Positions 52,764-61,765 of a stretch of 64,000 nt of DNA are shown piece after piece. This stretch comes from Candidatus Rifleibacteriota bacterium. GTDB taxonomy: Bacteria; Riflebacteria; Ozemobacteria; Ozemobacterales; Ozemobacteraceae. Made by a program: the position numbers and the translations under genes. Under the pieces are notes generated by a model, which was not told the DNA's origin, did not search any database, and worked only from the letters and a program-made list of their open reading frames with translations. Where the stretch lies: positions 1 through 64,000 of the forward strand of contig JAKQQP010000208.1 of assembly GCA_029564115.1 (NCBI GenBank), read 5' to 3'. The number at the start of each line of letters is the position of its first letter. The first letter of the stretch is position 1.

Positions 52764-53935
52764 CCAGCCAGGCAATCGAAACTAAAAAAAAGTGCGGTCG
52801 AGTTTTCTTTCTCGCCGGTGAGCAGAGCGGTGACCTGCACGGGTCACTGGTCATAAAACACTTGAAACAGCTCATGCCTGACCTGAAAGTTGACGGCATC
52901 GGCGGTCCGATGATGCAGGAAGCTGGAATGAACTGCATTCACAGCAGTGATGAACTCGCAGTGATCGGATTTGTCGAAGTTCTTAAAAATATTCGGCATC
53001 TATACGGTATTCTCGCCGATGTAAGAGCCTGGTTGACAAACGAGCGCCCCGATATGGTCGTTTTGATAGATTACCCCGGGTTCAATCAGCGGGTTGCGGA
53101 AATAGCCCGTCAGCTCGGCATACACGTTCTCTACTATATCTGCCCGCAGGTCTGGGCGTGGCATGCCAGTCGTGTTAAAAAATTCACCCGTCTGATCAAC
53201 GAAGCGGTTGTCGTGTTTCCGTTTGAGGTCGATATCTGGGCTCGGGCCGGCTCTACCGTAAACTGGTTTGGGCACCCGCTCATCGGTGTGGCCGAGCCGT
53301 CGGCGGGCAAAGAAGATCTTCTTCGCCAGATGGAGCTCACCGATGCCCCGCTCGTCAGTCTGCTGCCCGGTAGCCGCACCCAGGAGATCTATTACATTTT
53401 CCCTGTTCTGCTCGACGCGGCAGAATTGATTTTAAAACAGCGCCCGAATACCAGGTTTTTGTTGCCAGTTGCCAGCACAATCGATGATGAGCGCATTCTG
53501 GCTCATCTGAAAGGGCGAAATCTGCCGGTGACAATGTTGCGGGGGCAGACTTACGATGCTATCTCAATATCTGATGTCTGTCTGGTCGCCTCTGGTACAG
53601 CCACCCTTGAGACAGCAATCATCGGTACGCCGATGGTCGTTGTTTACAAGGTCAACTGGTTGACTTCTCTTATTTCAAAGTTCATTATTGAAGCCGAACA
53701 CATCGGTCTGCCGAATGTCATTGCCGGCCGGCGTATTGTGCCAGAGTTTATCAGAGGCGATTTCAAGCCTGAATTGATAGCCGGAGAAGCGCTGAGCATA
53801 CTCAACGACCCTGCAAAGCAGAGACAGATGCGTGAAGAACTGGCAAAAGTCCGAGCCAGTCTCGGCGAAAAGGGTGCCAGCAGAAGAGTGGCTGAGCATA
53901 TGGCCATGAGAATTCAGGAGTTGAGCCGGAAGTGA
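52754..53935 (+). CDS. lpxB: Lipid-A-disaccharide synthase
   Basis: A 393-residue GT19 glycosyltransferase joining UDP-2,3-diacylglucosamine and lipid X into the lipid A disaccharide. Typical features: FFLAGEQSGDLHGSLV, GIGGPMMQEAGM, VLIDYPGFNQRVAE, YYICPQVWAWHASR (about 128-141, the family hallmark), LPGSRTQEI and SGTATLETAIIGTPMVVVYK. ATG at 52754 follows GGGAGAA and overlaps the previous gene. This is the copy with intact motifs; a diverged paralogue follows 2.4 kb downstream. Confidence 0.93.
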   Translation: MCLTSQAIETKKKCGRVFFLAGEQSGDLHGSLVIKHLKQLMPDLKVDGIGGPMMQEAGMNCIHSSDELAVIGFVEVLKNIRHLYGILADVRAWLTNERPDMVVLIDYPGFNQRVAEIARQLGIHVLYYICPQVWAWHASRVKKFTRLINEAVVVFPFEVDIWARAGSTVNWFGHPLIGVAEPSAGKEDLLRQMELTDAPLVSLLPGSRTQEIYYIFPVLLDAAELILKQRPNTRFLLPVASTIDDERILAHLKGRNLPVTMLRGQTYDAISISDVCLVASGTATLETAIIGTPMVVVYKVNWLTSLISKFIIEAEHIGLPNVIAGRRIVPEFIRGDFKPELIAGEALSILNDPAKQRQMREELAKVRASLGEKGASRRVAEHMAMRIQELSRK

Positions 53936-55662
53936 AAACTCTTAAGCGCGTTCTCAGCTATTTCCTCGACTATCTGCCTTATCTGATAACTGGCATAATA
54001 TGTAGTGCTGTAGTCGCTGTATGCACAATTTTCCCGGCCTGGATAATGAAAAGCGTGGTCAACGATGTGCTGGTGAAGGGCGATCGTACCGTTCTGCACT
54101 GGATCGCCGCCGCCCTCGTTCTGGTCATGTTCATCAAAGGTGTTGCGCACTTTTTAGAGACTTATCTGATGCACTATGTGTCGCAGAGCATTCTGAAACG
54201 TATTCGTACAGCATGTTTCGACCGTATGCTCGAACTCTCGCTTTCGTTCTACGAAAAGCAGAGAACCGGGCAGTTGATGAGTCGTATCACTTCTGACGTG
54301 CTTGTGCTGCAAAACCTTCTTACCAGCTTTTCTTCGCTCATTGGTGATGTGATAGCCTTTACCGGTTTTTGTGTTTACATCTTCTATCTGCACTGGAAAC
54401 TGGCGGTCATTTCCGTGATTATAATTCCATTCATCGGAGCTTTGATCAACAAGTTCAGCCGCAAGATGAAGAAAATCGGTTCGCGCATGCAGAGCCGTAT
54501 CGGCGATATTTCCACGGTGCTGCAGGAATTTATCACCGGAGTGAAGGTAGTTAAATCGTTCACTCTCGAAGATTTTATTCGCAATCGCTTTGAGCAGGCC
54601 AATGGCGCCAACTTTTCTGAAACCATGCGTGGTGGGCGAATCAACGCTGCAACTACCCCCGTCATCGAATTTATCAATACCTGTGGTCTGGCACTTATAT
54701 TCTGGTATGGTGGCTCTGAAGTCATTAAAGGAAATCTCGATGCCGGTCAGCTTATCAGCTTTTTAACCGCGCTGGTCGGGCTTTTTGCGCCGATAAAAAA
54801 CTTGTCACGCATGAGCAACGTCATTTCTCAGTCAGTTGGGGCGGGTGAACGGGTGTTCGAAGTGATCGATGCCCATGTGGAAGTAAAAGAAAGCCAGAAT
54901 GCTGTCGAAATGACTACCTGTCGCGGCGAAGTCGAATTTTCGAATGTGTTCTTCGCTTACAGCGATAATGAGCCAGTACTGCGCAACGTCAGTGTCAAGG
55001 TTGCGCCCGGCGAGGTCGTCGCGCTTGTCGGCCCGTCAGGCGCCGGTAAAACTACCTTCATCAATCTTATTCCAAGATTTTTCGACGTCAGCGATGGCTG
55101 TTTGAAGATTGACGGGCGTGATGTTCGCGACTTCAGCCTGAACAGCATCCGCCGCTTTATTGCCATGGTCCCCCAGGAAACCCTTCTTTTCTCGGGCACT
55201 ATCGAAGACAATATCAGATTCGGCAAACTGGACGCTACCCGCGAAGAAATCATCGAAGCAGCCAAGCTGGCCAATGCTCATGACTTCATCTTGAGCCAGC
55301 CCGATGGTTATGACACCATGCTTGGCGAGAGAGGTGTAAATCTTTCTGGCGGGCAGGCACAAAGAGTCGCTTTGTCGCGTGCATTCCTCAAGGACCCCGG
55401 TATTCTTATTCTCGATGAAGCGACCAGTGCTCTCGATTCTGAAGCCGAAAATCTCATCAAAGAATCTTTGAACAGGCTGATGGCCGATCGCACCACCTTC
55501 ATGATCGCCCACCGCCTGTCAACCGTCATTAAAGCTGACAAAATTCTGGTTCTGCAGAAGGGTGAAATCGTAGAGATTGGCTCTCATTCACAGTTGCTCG
55601 AAAAACAGGGGCTGTATGCGCAGCTTTATCGCTCGCAGTATGCCGATCAGGTGAGCTTATGA
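53932..55662 (+). CDS. msbA: Lipid A/phospholipid flippase-type ABC transporter
   Basis: A 576-residue half-transporter: six membrane helices (about 1-320) and a nucleotide-binding domain with Walker A GPSGAGKTT (about 367), Q-loop VPQETLLFSG, signature LSGGQAQRVALSR (about 470) and Walker B ILILDEATSALD. MsbA flips core-lipid A to the outer leaflet. Place in the lipid A operon supports this over a drug exporter. GTG start at 53932 overlaps lpxB by 4 bases. Confidence 0.92.
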   Translation: MKTLKRVLSYFLDYLPYLITGIICSAVVAVCTIFPAWIMKSVVNDVLVKGDRTVLHWIAAALVLVMFIKGVAHFLETYLMHYVSQSILKRIRTACFDRMLELSLSFYEKQRTGQLMSRITSDVLVLQNLLTSFSSLIGDVIAFTGFCVYIFYLHWKLAVISVIIIPFIGALINKFSRKMKKIGSRMQSRIGDISTVLQEFITGVKVVKSFTLEDFIRNRFEQANGANFSETMRGGRINAATTPVIEFINTCGLALIFWYGGSEVIKGNLDAGQLISFLTALVGLFAPIKNLSRMSNVISQSVGAGERVFEVIDAHVEVKESQNAVEMTTCRGEVEFSNVFFAYSDNEPVLRNVSVKVAPGEVVALVGPSGAGKTTFINLIPRFFDVSDGCLKIDGRDVRDFSLNSIRRFIAMVPQETLLFSGTIEDNIRFGKLDATREEIIEAAKLANAHDFILSQPDGYDTMLGERGVNLSGGQAQRVALSRAFLKDPGILILDEATSALDSEAENLIKESLNRLMADRTTFMIAHRLSTVIKADKILVLQKGEIVEIGSHSQLLEKQGLYAQLYRSQYADQVSL

Positions 55663-56390
55663 TTCTAACGGCAGCAAAATCTGCGACTGATTTCTCCAAC
55701 TCTGCGCCTCGAGCCAGGCTGCCCAGAACTTCTGCCACATCAGCAGCGCTGCGTCTCAAGGCCATGCTGCTGACCTGTCTGATAACTTCTTTGCACGCAT
55801 CTTCTCACTTCGAAAATATTGGCTATACCGATTTTGTGAACTGTAAAAAGTTGGATAAACCCGTTTTGATAGCCAGCTGGCATGGTAATTTGATGACGCC
55901 TCTGTATTGTTTTCGCAGGCATAAACTTGTTATCATGAGTTCTCTGTCTGATGACGGTGAATTGATGGCAAGGGTTCTCGAGAGTTTCAGCTACCAGGTT
56001 GTGCGAGGCTCGTCTTCACGCGGCGGTGCGCGTGGTTTGCTCGAGATGGTTAAAATGGTCAAAGCCGGAAACAGTGCTGCATTGACTGTTGATGGGCCAA
56101 GAGGCCCAAAGCATGTGGTCAAGCCTGGTATGGTCATGATTGCGCAAAAATCCGGCGCTTATGTTATACCGGTAGGGGTGGCATGTTCGAAGAGCGTTTC
56201 TTTGAACAGCTGGGATAAAACGCAGATTCCTCTGCCGTTTGGGCACATAGTGATGCATTCCGGAAAGCCCTTTGTCATTGACCCGGCAATAACCGTTGAA
56301 GACGGTTGCCAGATGATCGGACAGCGTCTGCTCGACAGTGGTCGGCAGGCAGAAATATATCTGAAGACTGGTAAAATCAGTGAAGCTTGA
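55659..56390 (+). CDS. Lysophospholipid acyltransferase-like protein (DUF374)
   Basis: A 243-residue membrane-associated acyltransferase-like protein of the DUF374 group found in deltaproteobacterial lipid A operons. Acyltransferase motifs: SWHGNLMTPLY (HxxxxD-like block), RGSSSRGGARGL, TVDGPRGPKHVVKPG and VIPVGVACS. The N-terminal about 40 residues are Ala/Ser-rich and may anchor it. ATG at 55659 overlaps the msbA stop by 4 bases. The acyl acceptor is unknown; lipid A or a precursor is likely. Confidence 0.85.
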   Translation: MILTAAKSATDFSNSAPRARLPRTSATSAALRLKAMLLTCLITSLHASSHFENIGYTDFVNCKKLDKPVLIASWHGNLMTPLYCFRRHKLVIMSSLSDDGELMARVLESFSYQVVRGSSSRGGARGLLEMVKMVKAGNSAALTVDGPRGPKHVVKPGMVMIAQKSGAYVIPVGVACSKSVSLNSWDKTQIPLPFGHIVMHSGKPFVIDPAITVEDGCQMIGQRLLDSGRQAEIYLKTGKISEA

Positions 56391-57570
56391 ATTGCCTGAA
56401 AAGAAAAAATTGCTGATTGTCGCCGGCGAAACTTCCGGTGACTTTTACGCCGCATCTTTGATCGATGTTTTGAAAAAATGCGGAGACTTTGATATTTTCG
56501 CGGTTGGCGGCATTCAAACACAGCAACGTGAAGTGACCATGCTTTGCGACAGCACTAACTGGGCCGCAATCGGTCTTTTTGAAGCCATAAAACAGGCGCC
56601 TCGCCTGTGTCTGGTTCTTTACCGCCTCAAAAAATTCATGGCGCAGCACCGCCCGGATCTCCTGCTGCTGGTAGATTACCCAGGCTTCAATATGCGACTT
56701 GTTCATGCCGCCAACAAGCTTGCCATTCCGACACTCTACTATTTCCCGCCCAGTAAATTTGCGACAGATCCGTCCAGCATCACTGACGCAGCCGGCACCA
56801 TCTCTCTTGTTGCGGCCAATTTTGCTTCGACTTATGAGATATACAAGGCGGCTGGCGCCAATGTCGAGTTTGTCGGGCACCCTCTGCTCGATCACGCCAA
56901 GCCTTCGATGACCCCTGAAGAAACCTGCCGCAAATATGGTTTGCAGACAAATCGACCGGTTATCGGCCTTTGCCCGGGTTCACGGCGCAGCGAGCTTGGG
57001 CAGTTACTGCCGGTTATGTTGCAGGCCGGCAAAATCATTCATCAACGCTATCCAGAATATCAATTCGTCGTTCCTGTCATCGAAACAGAAGGGGACGAAG
57101 TTTTTGGCGTTCAAAAATCGACTTTGCGCGAGCAGCTCAAAGCCAGTGGTATACCGGTCACGCTTGCTGAAGGGCGAATATATGATTTGATGAACCTTGC
57201 AAAAATTCTTCTGATCAGCTCCGGAACCGCGACTCTTGAAGCCACATACATTGGGACGCCCATGGTTATCTGCTACAAGGTATCAGTTTTTACCGAGATT
57301 CAGGCCAGATTGTTCTACAGACTGCCTAAATTTATCGGCTTGCCCAATATTATAATCAATCGAATGGCAATTCCGGAGCTGATTCAGCACGATTTGACCC
57401 CGGAAAACCTTGCCGAAAAAGCTTTCGAGCTTCTTGAATCCAAAGAAAAATACGAACAGCAAAAGAGAGATTTTGCCGATGTTGTTGCGCACCTCGGCGA
57501 ACCAGGTGCCCATGAGCGGGTTGCCGAAATGGTGATCAAGCTTTTGCGCGTTTCCGACCCCGGTAAATAA
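56380..57570 (+). CDS. Diverged LpxB paralogue
   Basis: A 396-residue GT19-like protein similar over its full length to the LpxB at 52754 (IVAGETSGDFYAASL, VDYPGFNMRLVHAAN, CPGSRRSELGQLLPVML, SSGTATLEATYIGTPMVICYK, FIGLPNIIINR). The diagnostic YYxxPQxWAW is changed to YYFPPSKFATDP (about 120-131), so the acceptor site has diverged. GTG start at 56380 overlaps the preceding gene by 11 bases. It may be a glycosyltransferase for a related glycolipid, or a second LpxB with different specificity. Confidence 0.82.
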   Translation: MKLELPEKKKLLIVAGETSGDFYAASLIDVLKKCGDFDIFAVGGIQTQQREVTMLCDSTNWAAIGLFEAIKQAPRLCLVLYRLKKFMAQHRPDLLLLVDYPGFNMRLVHAANKLAIPTLYYFPPSKFATDPSSITDAAGTISLVAANFASTYEIYKAAGANVEFVGHPLLDHAKPSMTPEETCRKYGLQTNRPVIGLCPGSRRSELGQLLPVMLQAGKIIHQRYPEYQFVVPVIETEGDEVFGVQKSTLREQLKASGIPVTLAEGRIYDLMNLAKILLISSGTATLEATYIGTPMVICYKVSVFTEIQARLFYRLPKFIGLPNIIINRMAIPELIQHDLTPENLAEKAFELLESKEKYEQQKRDFADVVAHLGEPGAHERVAEMVIKLLRVSDPGK

Positions 57571-57571
57571 A

Positions 57572-58528
57572 ATGTCTGCAATGCAGTTGCTGAAAAAGTC
57601 AGTGTTGCTTTTTTCAGACGCCCTCTGCGCCCTCCCGGAAAAAGCCGCTGCGTCGCTTGCTGCTGGCACCGGTCTTGCTGCCTGGTATGCCTGGCGTTGT
57701 GAGCGGCAGCGTCTCGAAAACTGCATTGACAGGGTTTATTTTCGCCTTGATCGCCGCCCCCCGGCAAAGGTCGATCTTATCGTAAAACAGGCCTTCATTC
57801 ACTTTTCTCTGGTGATTTGCGAACTTCTTCGCTTCCCCCTGTTGACTGCAGAACAACTGGCAAAAAAGGTAGATCTGGCTGATCGAAAAAATCTCGATGC
57901 AGCGATCGCGAAGGGCAGGGGAGTTATTCTGGCTCTGCCGCACATAGGCAACTGGGAGATCCTTGGGGCAGCGATTGCCCACGCTGGTTACCCCATCAAT
58001 TCGTTTTTTCTCTCTCAAAAAGAAGACGAGCTTGGCGGTCTGCTCGACCATTTTCGCAGTTACTCCGGTATAATGCTGCATGACCGCGACCGCGGCGGCG
58101 TGAAAGCTTTAAAAGCCCTTAAAGCCGGCGAAATTCTGGGGATGATCGCTGATCAGGATGGTGCCAATAACGGTGTTTATACCGATTTTCTCGGACATTG
58201 GGTCAGCATGCCCGCCGGGCCGGCAAACTGGAGTCTTAAAACCGGAGCGGCTCTGTTGCCTCTTTATTCTTTGCGACAAGGGCACAGTTGTTCTTATAGG
58301 GCTGAATTTCTTCAGGCTTTGCCTGATGAACCCGGCAAAAACTATCAACAACAGGTCATTGCCCGCACTCAGAAGCTGATACGCTGGATGGAAGACCTGA
58401 TTTTGACTAACCCTCATCAGTATCTCTGGTTTTATGACCGTTTCAAGCCCCGTCATGAAGCCTGGCTCACAGCCGAAAAAAAACGCGGAGGGCAGATGTG
58501 GCATGGAACGACGAGATATGGTGCCTGA
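57572..58528 (+). CDS. Lipid A acyltransferase (LpxL/HtrB-like)
   Basis: A 318-residue late acyltransferase of lipid A synthesis. The catalytic block is LPHIGNWEILGAA (H-x4-E), followed by SYSGIMLHDRDRGGVKALKALKAG, GMIADQDGANNG and PAGPANWSLKTGAALLPLYSLR. A hydrophobic N-terminal segment would hold it to the membrane. It starts one base after the LpxB paralogue's stop and overlaps waaA by 26 bases. The acyl chain is not predictable. Confidence 0.87.
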   Translation: MSAMQLLKKSVLLFSDALCALPEKAAASLAAGTGLAAWYAWRCERQRLENCIDRVYFRLDRRPPAKVDLIVKQAFIHFSLVICELLRFPLLTAEQLAKKVDLADRKNLDAAIAKGRGVILALPHIGNWEILGAAIAHAGYPINSFFLSQKEDELGGLLDHFRSYSGIMLHDRDRGGVKALKALKAGEILGMIADQDGANNGVYTDFLGHWVSMPAGPANWSLKTGAALLPLYSLRQGHSCSYRAEFLQALPDEPGKNYQQQVIARTQKLIRWMEDLILTNPHQYLWFYDRFKPRHEAWLTAEKKRGGQMWHGTTRYGA

Positions 58529-59822
58529 TGGCGATCGGCACGCCTTTATAACATTACAGTTTTACCGTCTGCTGCACGCCATGGCTTTAGCAGCCATTGC
58601 GCCGGTACTGCCTTTTCTCGATGCGGGCAGTCGTAGGGTTAAAGAGGGTTTTTACCATTTCCTCGGTCAGGTTCCTTCTGCCATTCGGCCTGTTTTATGG
58701 GTACACGGGGTTTCGATGGGCGAGGCCCTTGTTGCTTCAGGTTTTGCGGCAGAGCTTAAAAAACAGTTCCCGCAATTTCAGATCGCTTTTACGACAACGC
58801 ACCCCGATGTCTATTGCAATGTTAAAAAGAGGCAAATGGCAGATTTGATAGCCTATTTCCCGTTGGATAACGCTTTGAGCATGCAGCGCGTTTTTGAGCG
58901 CTGGCGACCTGCAGCGGTTTTTGTGGCCGAAACCGATTTTTGGCCGGAGTTTTCATGGCAGTGCCAGCGACGAAGTGTTCCTCTTGTTCTGATCAATGGG
59001 AGAATCAGCGATAAGATTGCCAGATTTTATACCTGTTTCGGCAGCTTTGCCGATCTGGTTTTTTCTTCGTATTCGTTGCTGGCAGTGCAGACAGAAAGCG
59101 ATAGACAGAAACTTCTGAAAATTGGCGTCGTTCCCGAAAAAATAGCTGTTCTCGGCAATATGAAAGCCGACCTTGTTTTGCCGACAAATGTCGACGTTAA
59201 AGCGATCAGTGCCTGGCTGAAAGGTCGCAGATGCCTTGTATTTGGCTCTTTGCACCCATCTGAGTTCGCAATTCTCAAGCCTGTAATTTTAAAACTGGCT
59301 AAACAGCCTGACACTGCCGTGATCGTCGCTCCCCGCAACCCGTCAATGTGCGCCACCTGGAAAAAAGAACTCGATTCAGACGCTTGCCCTGTGAAGTTGC
59401 GCAGCAGTCTTGCCGGCGGTGATGGCGATACTGGTTTGCTGTTGCTCGATACAATGGGTGAACTCGCCGCCGTTTATGCCGTCGCTACAGTGGCTTTTGT
59501 CGGTGGTTCGCTCGACACTGCCGTTGGCGGGCATAATCCGCTCGAGGTGATTCAGCAGCATGTCCCTCTGGTTATGGGCCCGCACTGTCGTAATTTTTCA
59601 GATATAATCGAGCAGCTCAAAGAAATGGGGGGGATAACTCTGATTGCCGACCGTGCCGAAGCTGAAGAGAGTATCGGCAAACTCCTCGCCAATCTCGAGC
59701 TGGCATCACGACAAGTGCAGGCCGCTGACCGGGTTTTAAGTCTTAGCACTGGTTGTCTGCAGCGCACGCTTGAACATATCAGACCGATTCTGCAGCAGCG
59801 CTTCTCCGGGCATCTATATTGA
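58503..59822 (+). CDS. waaA: 3-deoxy-D-manno-octulosonic acid (Kdo) transferase
   Basis: A 439-residue GT30 enzyme that adds Kdo to lipid IVA. N-terminal half: WVHGVSMGEALVASGF, FTTTHPDVY, AYFPLDNALSMQRVFERWRP, FVAETDFWPEF, INGRISDK. C-terminal half: FGSLHPSEF, VAPRNPSM, GGSLDTAVGGHNPLEVIQQH. The open frame starts at 58434; ATG at 58503 with GGAGG 10 bases before it is preferred. Last gene of the lipid A run; lpxK and other core genes are not seen downstream. Confidence 0.92.
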   Translation: MERRDMVPDGDRHAFITLQFYRLLHAMALAAIAPVLPFLDAGSRRVKEGFYHFLGQVPSAIRPVLWVHGVSMGEALVASGFAAELKKQFPQFQIAFTTTHPDVYCNVKKRQMADLIAYFPLDNALSMQRVFERWRPAAVFVAETDFWPEFSWQCQRRSVPLVLINGRISDKIARFYTCFGSFADLVFSSYSLLAVQTESDRQKLLKIGVVPEKIAVLGNMKADLVLPTNVDVKAISAWLKGRRCLVFGSLHPSEFAILKPVILKLAKQPDTAVIVAPRNPSMCATWKKELDSDACPVKLRSSLAGGDGDTGLLLLDTMGELAAVYAVATVAFVGGSLDTAVGGHNPLEVIQQHVPLVMGPHCRNFSDIIEQLKEMGGITLIADRAEAEESIGKLLANLELASRQVQAADRVLSLSTGCLQRTLEHIRPILQQRFSGHLY

Positions 59823-59878
59823 TTCGGCAGCTATTTGCCGATATATAGAATAACAGACGAAAAAATAAGGAGAAGCCT

Positions 59879-60013
59879 ATGAACTGCAACAGTTGTCCGG
59901 ATCGTGAAATTTGCTATCAGGCTGGCCCTGTGAGAGAAAATATTCGCGACTATTACAAATTCAAAGAAGCTTACCTGCGAACGCTGCGCTGCCGCAAACA
60001 GCGCTTCGGCTGA
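59879..60013 (+). CDS. 44-residue cysteine-containing small protein
   Basis: A short gene with AAGGAG 6 bases before ATG 59879 and stop at 60011-60013. The product begins MNCNSCPDREICYQAG and ends LRCRKQRFG. Four cysteines sit at positions 3, 6, 12 and 38, so it may bind zinc or an iron-sulfur cluster. It is basic at the C-terminus. I do not recognise a family. It lies between waaA and the subtilase, with a weak hairpin at 59824-59841 upstream. Confidence 0.6.
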   Translation: MNCNSCPDREICYQAGPVRENIRDYYKFKEAYLRTLRCRKQRFG

Positions 60014-60048
60014 CGCTTTTCACCTCAGCCGCTTCTGCGAAATAACTA

Positions 60049-60078
60049 TTGTCCTGTCGGGCCTTAACATGTTAGCAT
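60049..60078 (+). promoter_or_regulatory. Possible promoter of the subtilase gene
   Basis: TTGTCC (60049-60054), 18-base spacer, TAGCAT (60073-60078). Predicted start about 28 bases before ATG 60113. Confidence 0.35.
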
Positions 60079-60112
60079 ACCTGAATACCTTGTTAAGGAG
60101 TACAATAAGAGT

Positions 60113-61639
60113 ATGAGAAAAGGTTTCGCAGTTCTTTGTTTTGCCCTTGCCGCAGCCCTTTGCCCCGCTCAGTCAGACGCATCCGGGGCTGATACCTCGA
60201 GATATATAGTTCGTTTCAAACAGGAGACCCTCAAGGTTGTAAACCCTGACAGAGACGAAGTGATCAGCCATTTGCAGCAGAGCCTGCGCAGAAATATGGC
60301 CAGCCTCAATAAAGTCGTCAAGTCACCGATGAATGCAAATGTGACCCCTCTCTGGATCGCCAATGCATTCGCTATCGATGCAAATGAAGCCGAAATCAAG
60401 CGTCTGGCAAAAATGCCGAACGTCGAAGAAATCAAAAAATCTGAATATGGCATTTTTATCGATAAAGACATCGATAAAGTTAAAGTTGAAAACGATCCGA
60501 GCGTAATTCAGTGGAGCGTACAGAAGGTTCGCGCCCCAGAAGTATGGCAGGATTTCAGAATCGATGGCGCCGGCGTTGTGGTTGGCGTTCTTGATACTGG
60601 TATTGATGGGCAGCACCCTGCCTTTGCCGGCAAAATTCTTTCTTTTAAAGATTTCACCCTCGATGCGGCAGTTGAGCCGACAGATAAGCAGGGTCACGGC
60701 ACTCATGTCAGCGGTTCCATCGCTGGTTCACAGGGCGTTGGCGTTGCTCCTGGTGCCCGCCTGATCGTTGCCCGTGTATTCGACTCAAAGGGTGGCACTA
60801 CTCAAGACATCCTTCTGGCCGCCATGCAATGGATGCTCGATCCTGACGGAATCCCCGAAACCAACGATGGCCCGAGGCTTATCAACAACTCCTGGGGTTC
60901 TAACGATTCTACCAACAAAACTTTCTGGATCGCAGTTGAAAACTGGGTAAAAGCAGGCATTCTTCCTGTGTTTGCCGCCGGAAACAATGGCATGTGGGGC
61001 GGAAAAGTCGGCACTCCGGCTGCTTTCCCCCATTCATGGGCTGTTGCAGCTACCACTCAGACCGATACTCTTGCTTATTTCAGCAGCCAGGGCCCCGTAG
61101 CCTGGGATGGCGCTCCATTGATGAAACCCGATATTGCTGCCCCCGGCGATAAAATTATCTCATGCGCAATCGGTGGCGGCCTTGTCAGTAACAGCGGCAC
61201 TTCTATGGCTTGCCCGCATGTTGCCGGCGTTGCAGCCCTGATGTATCAGGCTGACCCGACTCTTACTATCGACCAGGTGCGCCTCATTGCCGAAGAAACC
61301 GCAAAGGATCTCGGCGCAGAAGGTAAAGACGGCAAGTTCGGTTCTGGTCTCATCGATGCCCATAAAATCATCGAAAAGATTATGCAGAACTCTGGTTTGG
61401 CCTCTGCCTTCGAAGCCTATGAGTCAGCCATACTCGCAGAACGCGCTTTGATCGGCGTTCAGGCTGTTTCGCCTCTTGCTGAGCCTTTGGCTCGCTCTAT
61501 CGTCGATCGCGCCTGCGACCTCGATGAAGGCCAGTTCAGAGCTCTTGCTATAACCGTATCGCAGAATGGCGGTGCTGCAGCTGCTGAACTGCTCAAAGAA
61601 GCTGCCTCTGCGAGAACAGCCAGAGAACTTCATAAATAA
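60113..61639 (+). CDS. Secreted subtilisin-like serine protease
   Basis: A 508-residue S8-family protease. Signal peptide about 1-24, a propeptide-inhibitor-like region about 28-120 (YIVRFKQET), then the protease domain. Catalytic triad: D161 (VLDTGID), H195 (GHGTHVSG) and S364 (SGTSMACPHVAG); oxyanion Asn N291 (AAGNNG). A C-terminal helical region of about 85 residues (AYESAILAERALIGVQAVSP) lies beyond the fold. It is exported and probably self-processed. AAGGAG at 60095-60100. A strong terminator follows. Confidence 0.94.
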   Translation: MRKGFAVLCFALAAALCPAQSDASGADTSRYIVRFKQETLKVVNPDRDEVISHLQQSLRRNMASLNKVVKSPMNANVTPLWIANAFAIDANEAEIKRLAKMPNVEEIKKSEYGIFIDKDIDKVKVENDPSVIQWSVQKVRAPEVWQDFRIDGAGVVVGVLDTGIDGQHPAFAGKILSFKDFTLDAAVEPTDKQGHGTHVSGSIAGSQGVGVAPGARLIVARVFDSKGGTTQDILLAAMQWMLDPDGIPETNDGPRLINNSWGSNDSTNKTFWIAVENWVKAGILPVFAAGNNGMWGGKVGTPAAFPHSWAVAATTQTDTLAYFSSQGPVAWDGAPLMKPDIAAPGDKIISCAIGGGLVSNSGTSMACPHVAGVAALMYQADPTLTIDQVRLIAEETAKDLGAEGKDGKFGSGLIDAHKIIEKIMQNSGLASAFEAYESAILAERALIGVQAVSPLAEPLARSIVDRACDLDEGQFRALAITVSQNGGAAAAELLKEAASARTARELHK

Positions 61640-61651
61640 AACCAGTTCTGT

Positions 61652-61692
61652 AACGAGCCCGGAAAACACTGTTTCCCGGGCTCGTTTATTTT
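61652..61692 (+). terminator. Terminator after the subtilase gene
   Basis: An 11-base stem AACGAGCCCGG / CCGGGCTCGTT (61652-61662 with 61676-61686) followed by a T-rich run including TTTTTT. Confidence 0.9.
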
Positions 61693-61702
61693 TTGCCTCA
61701 GC

Positions 61703-61731
61703 TTGACAGCGGCGGTGAAATACCGCATTAT
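61703..61731 (+). promoter_or_regulatory. Sigma-70 promoter of the methionine genes
   Basis: A perfect -35 TTGACA (61703-61708), 17-base spacer, CATTAT (61726-61731). Predicted start near 61738. Confidence 0.75.
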
Positions 61732-61765
61732 TGTGCCCGAATTTGTATTGGCAGGAGTAACAGAA

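Noticed and set aside
59824..59841. Hairpin TCGGCA / TGCCGA after waaA, considered as a terminator.
   Set aside because: Only a 6-base stem and no T-run follows.
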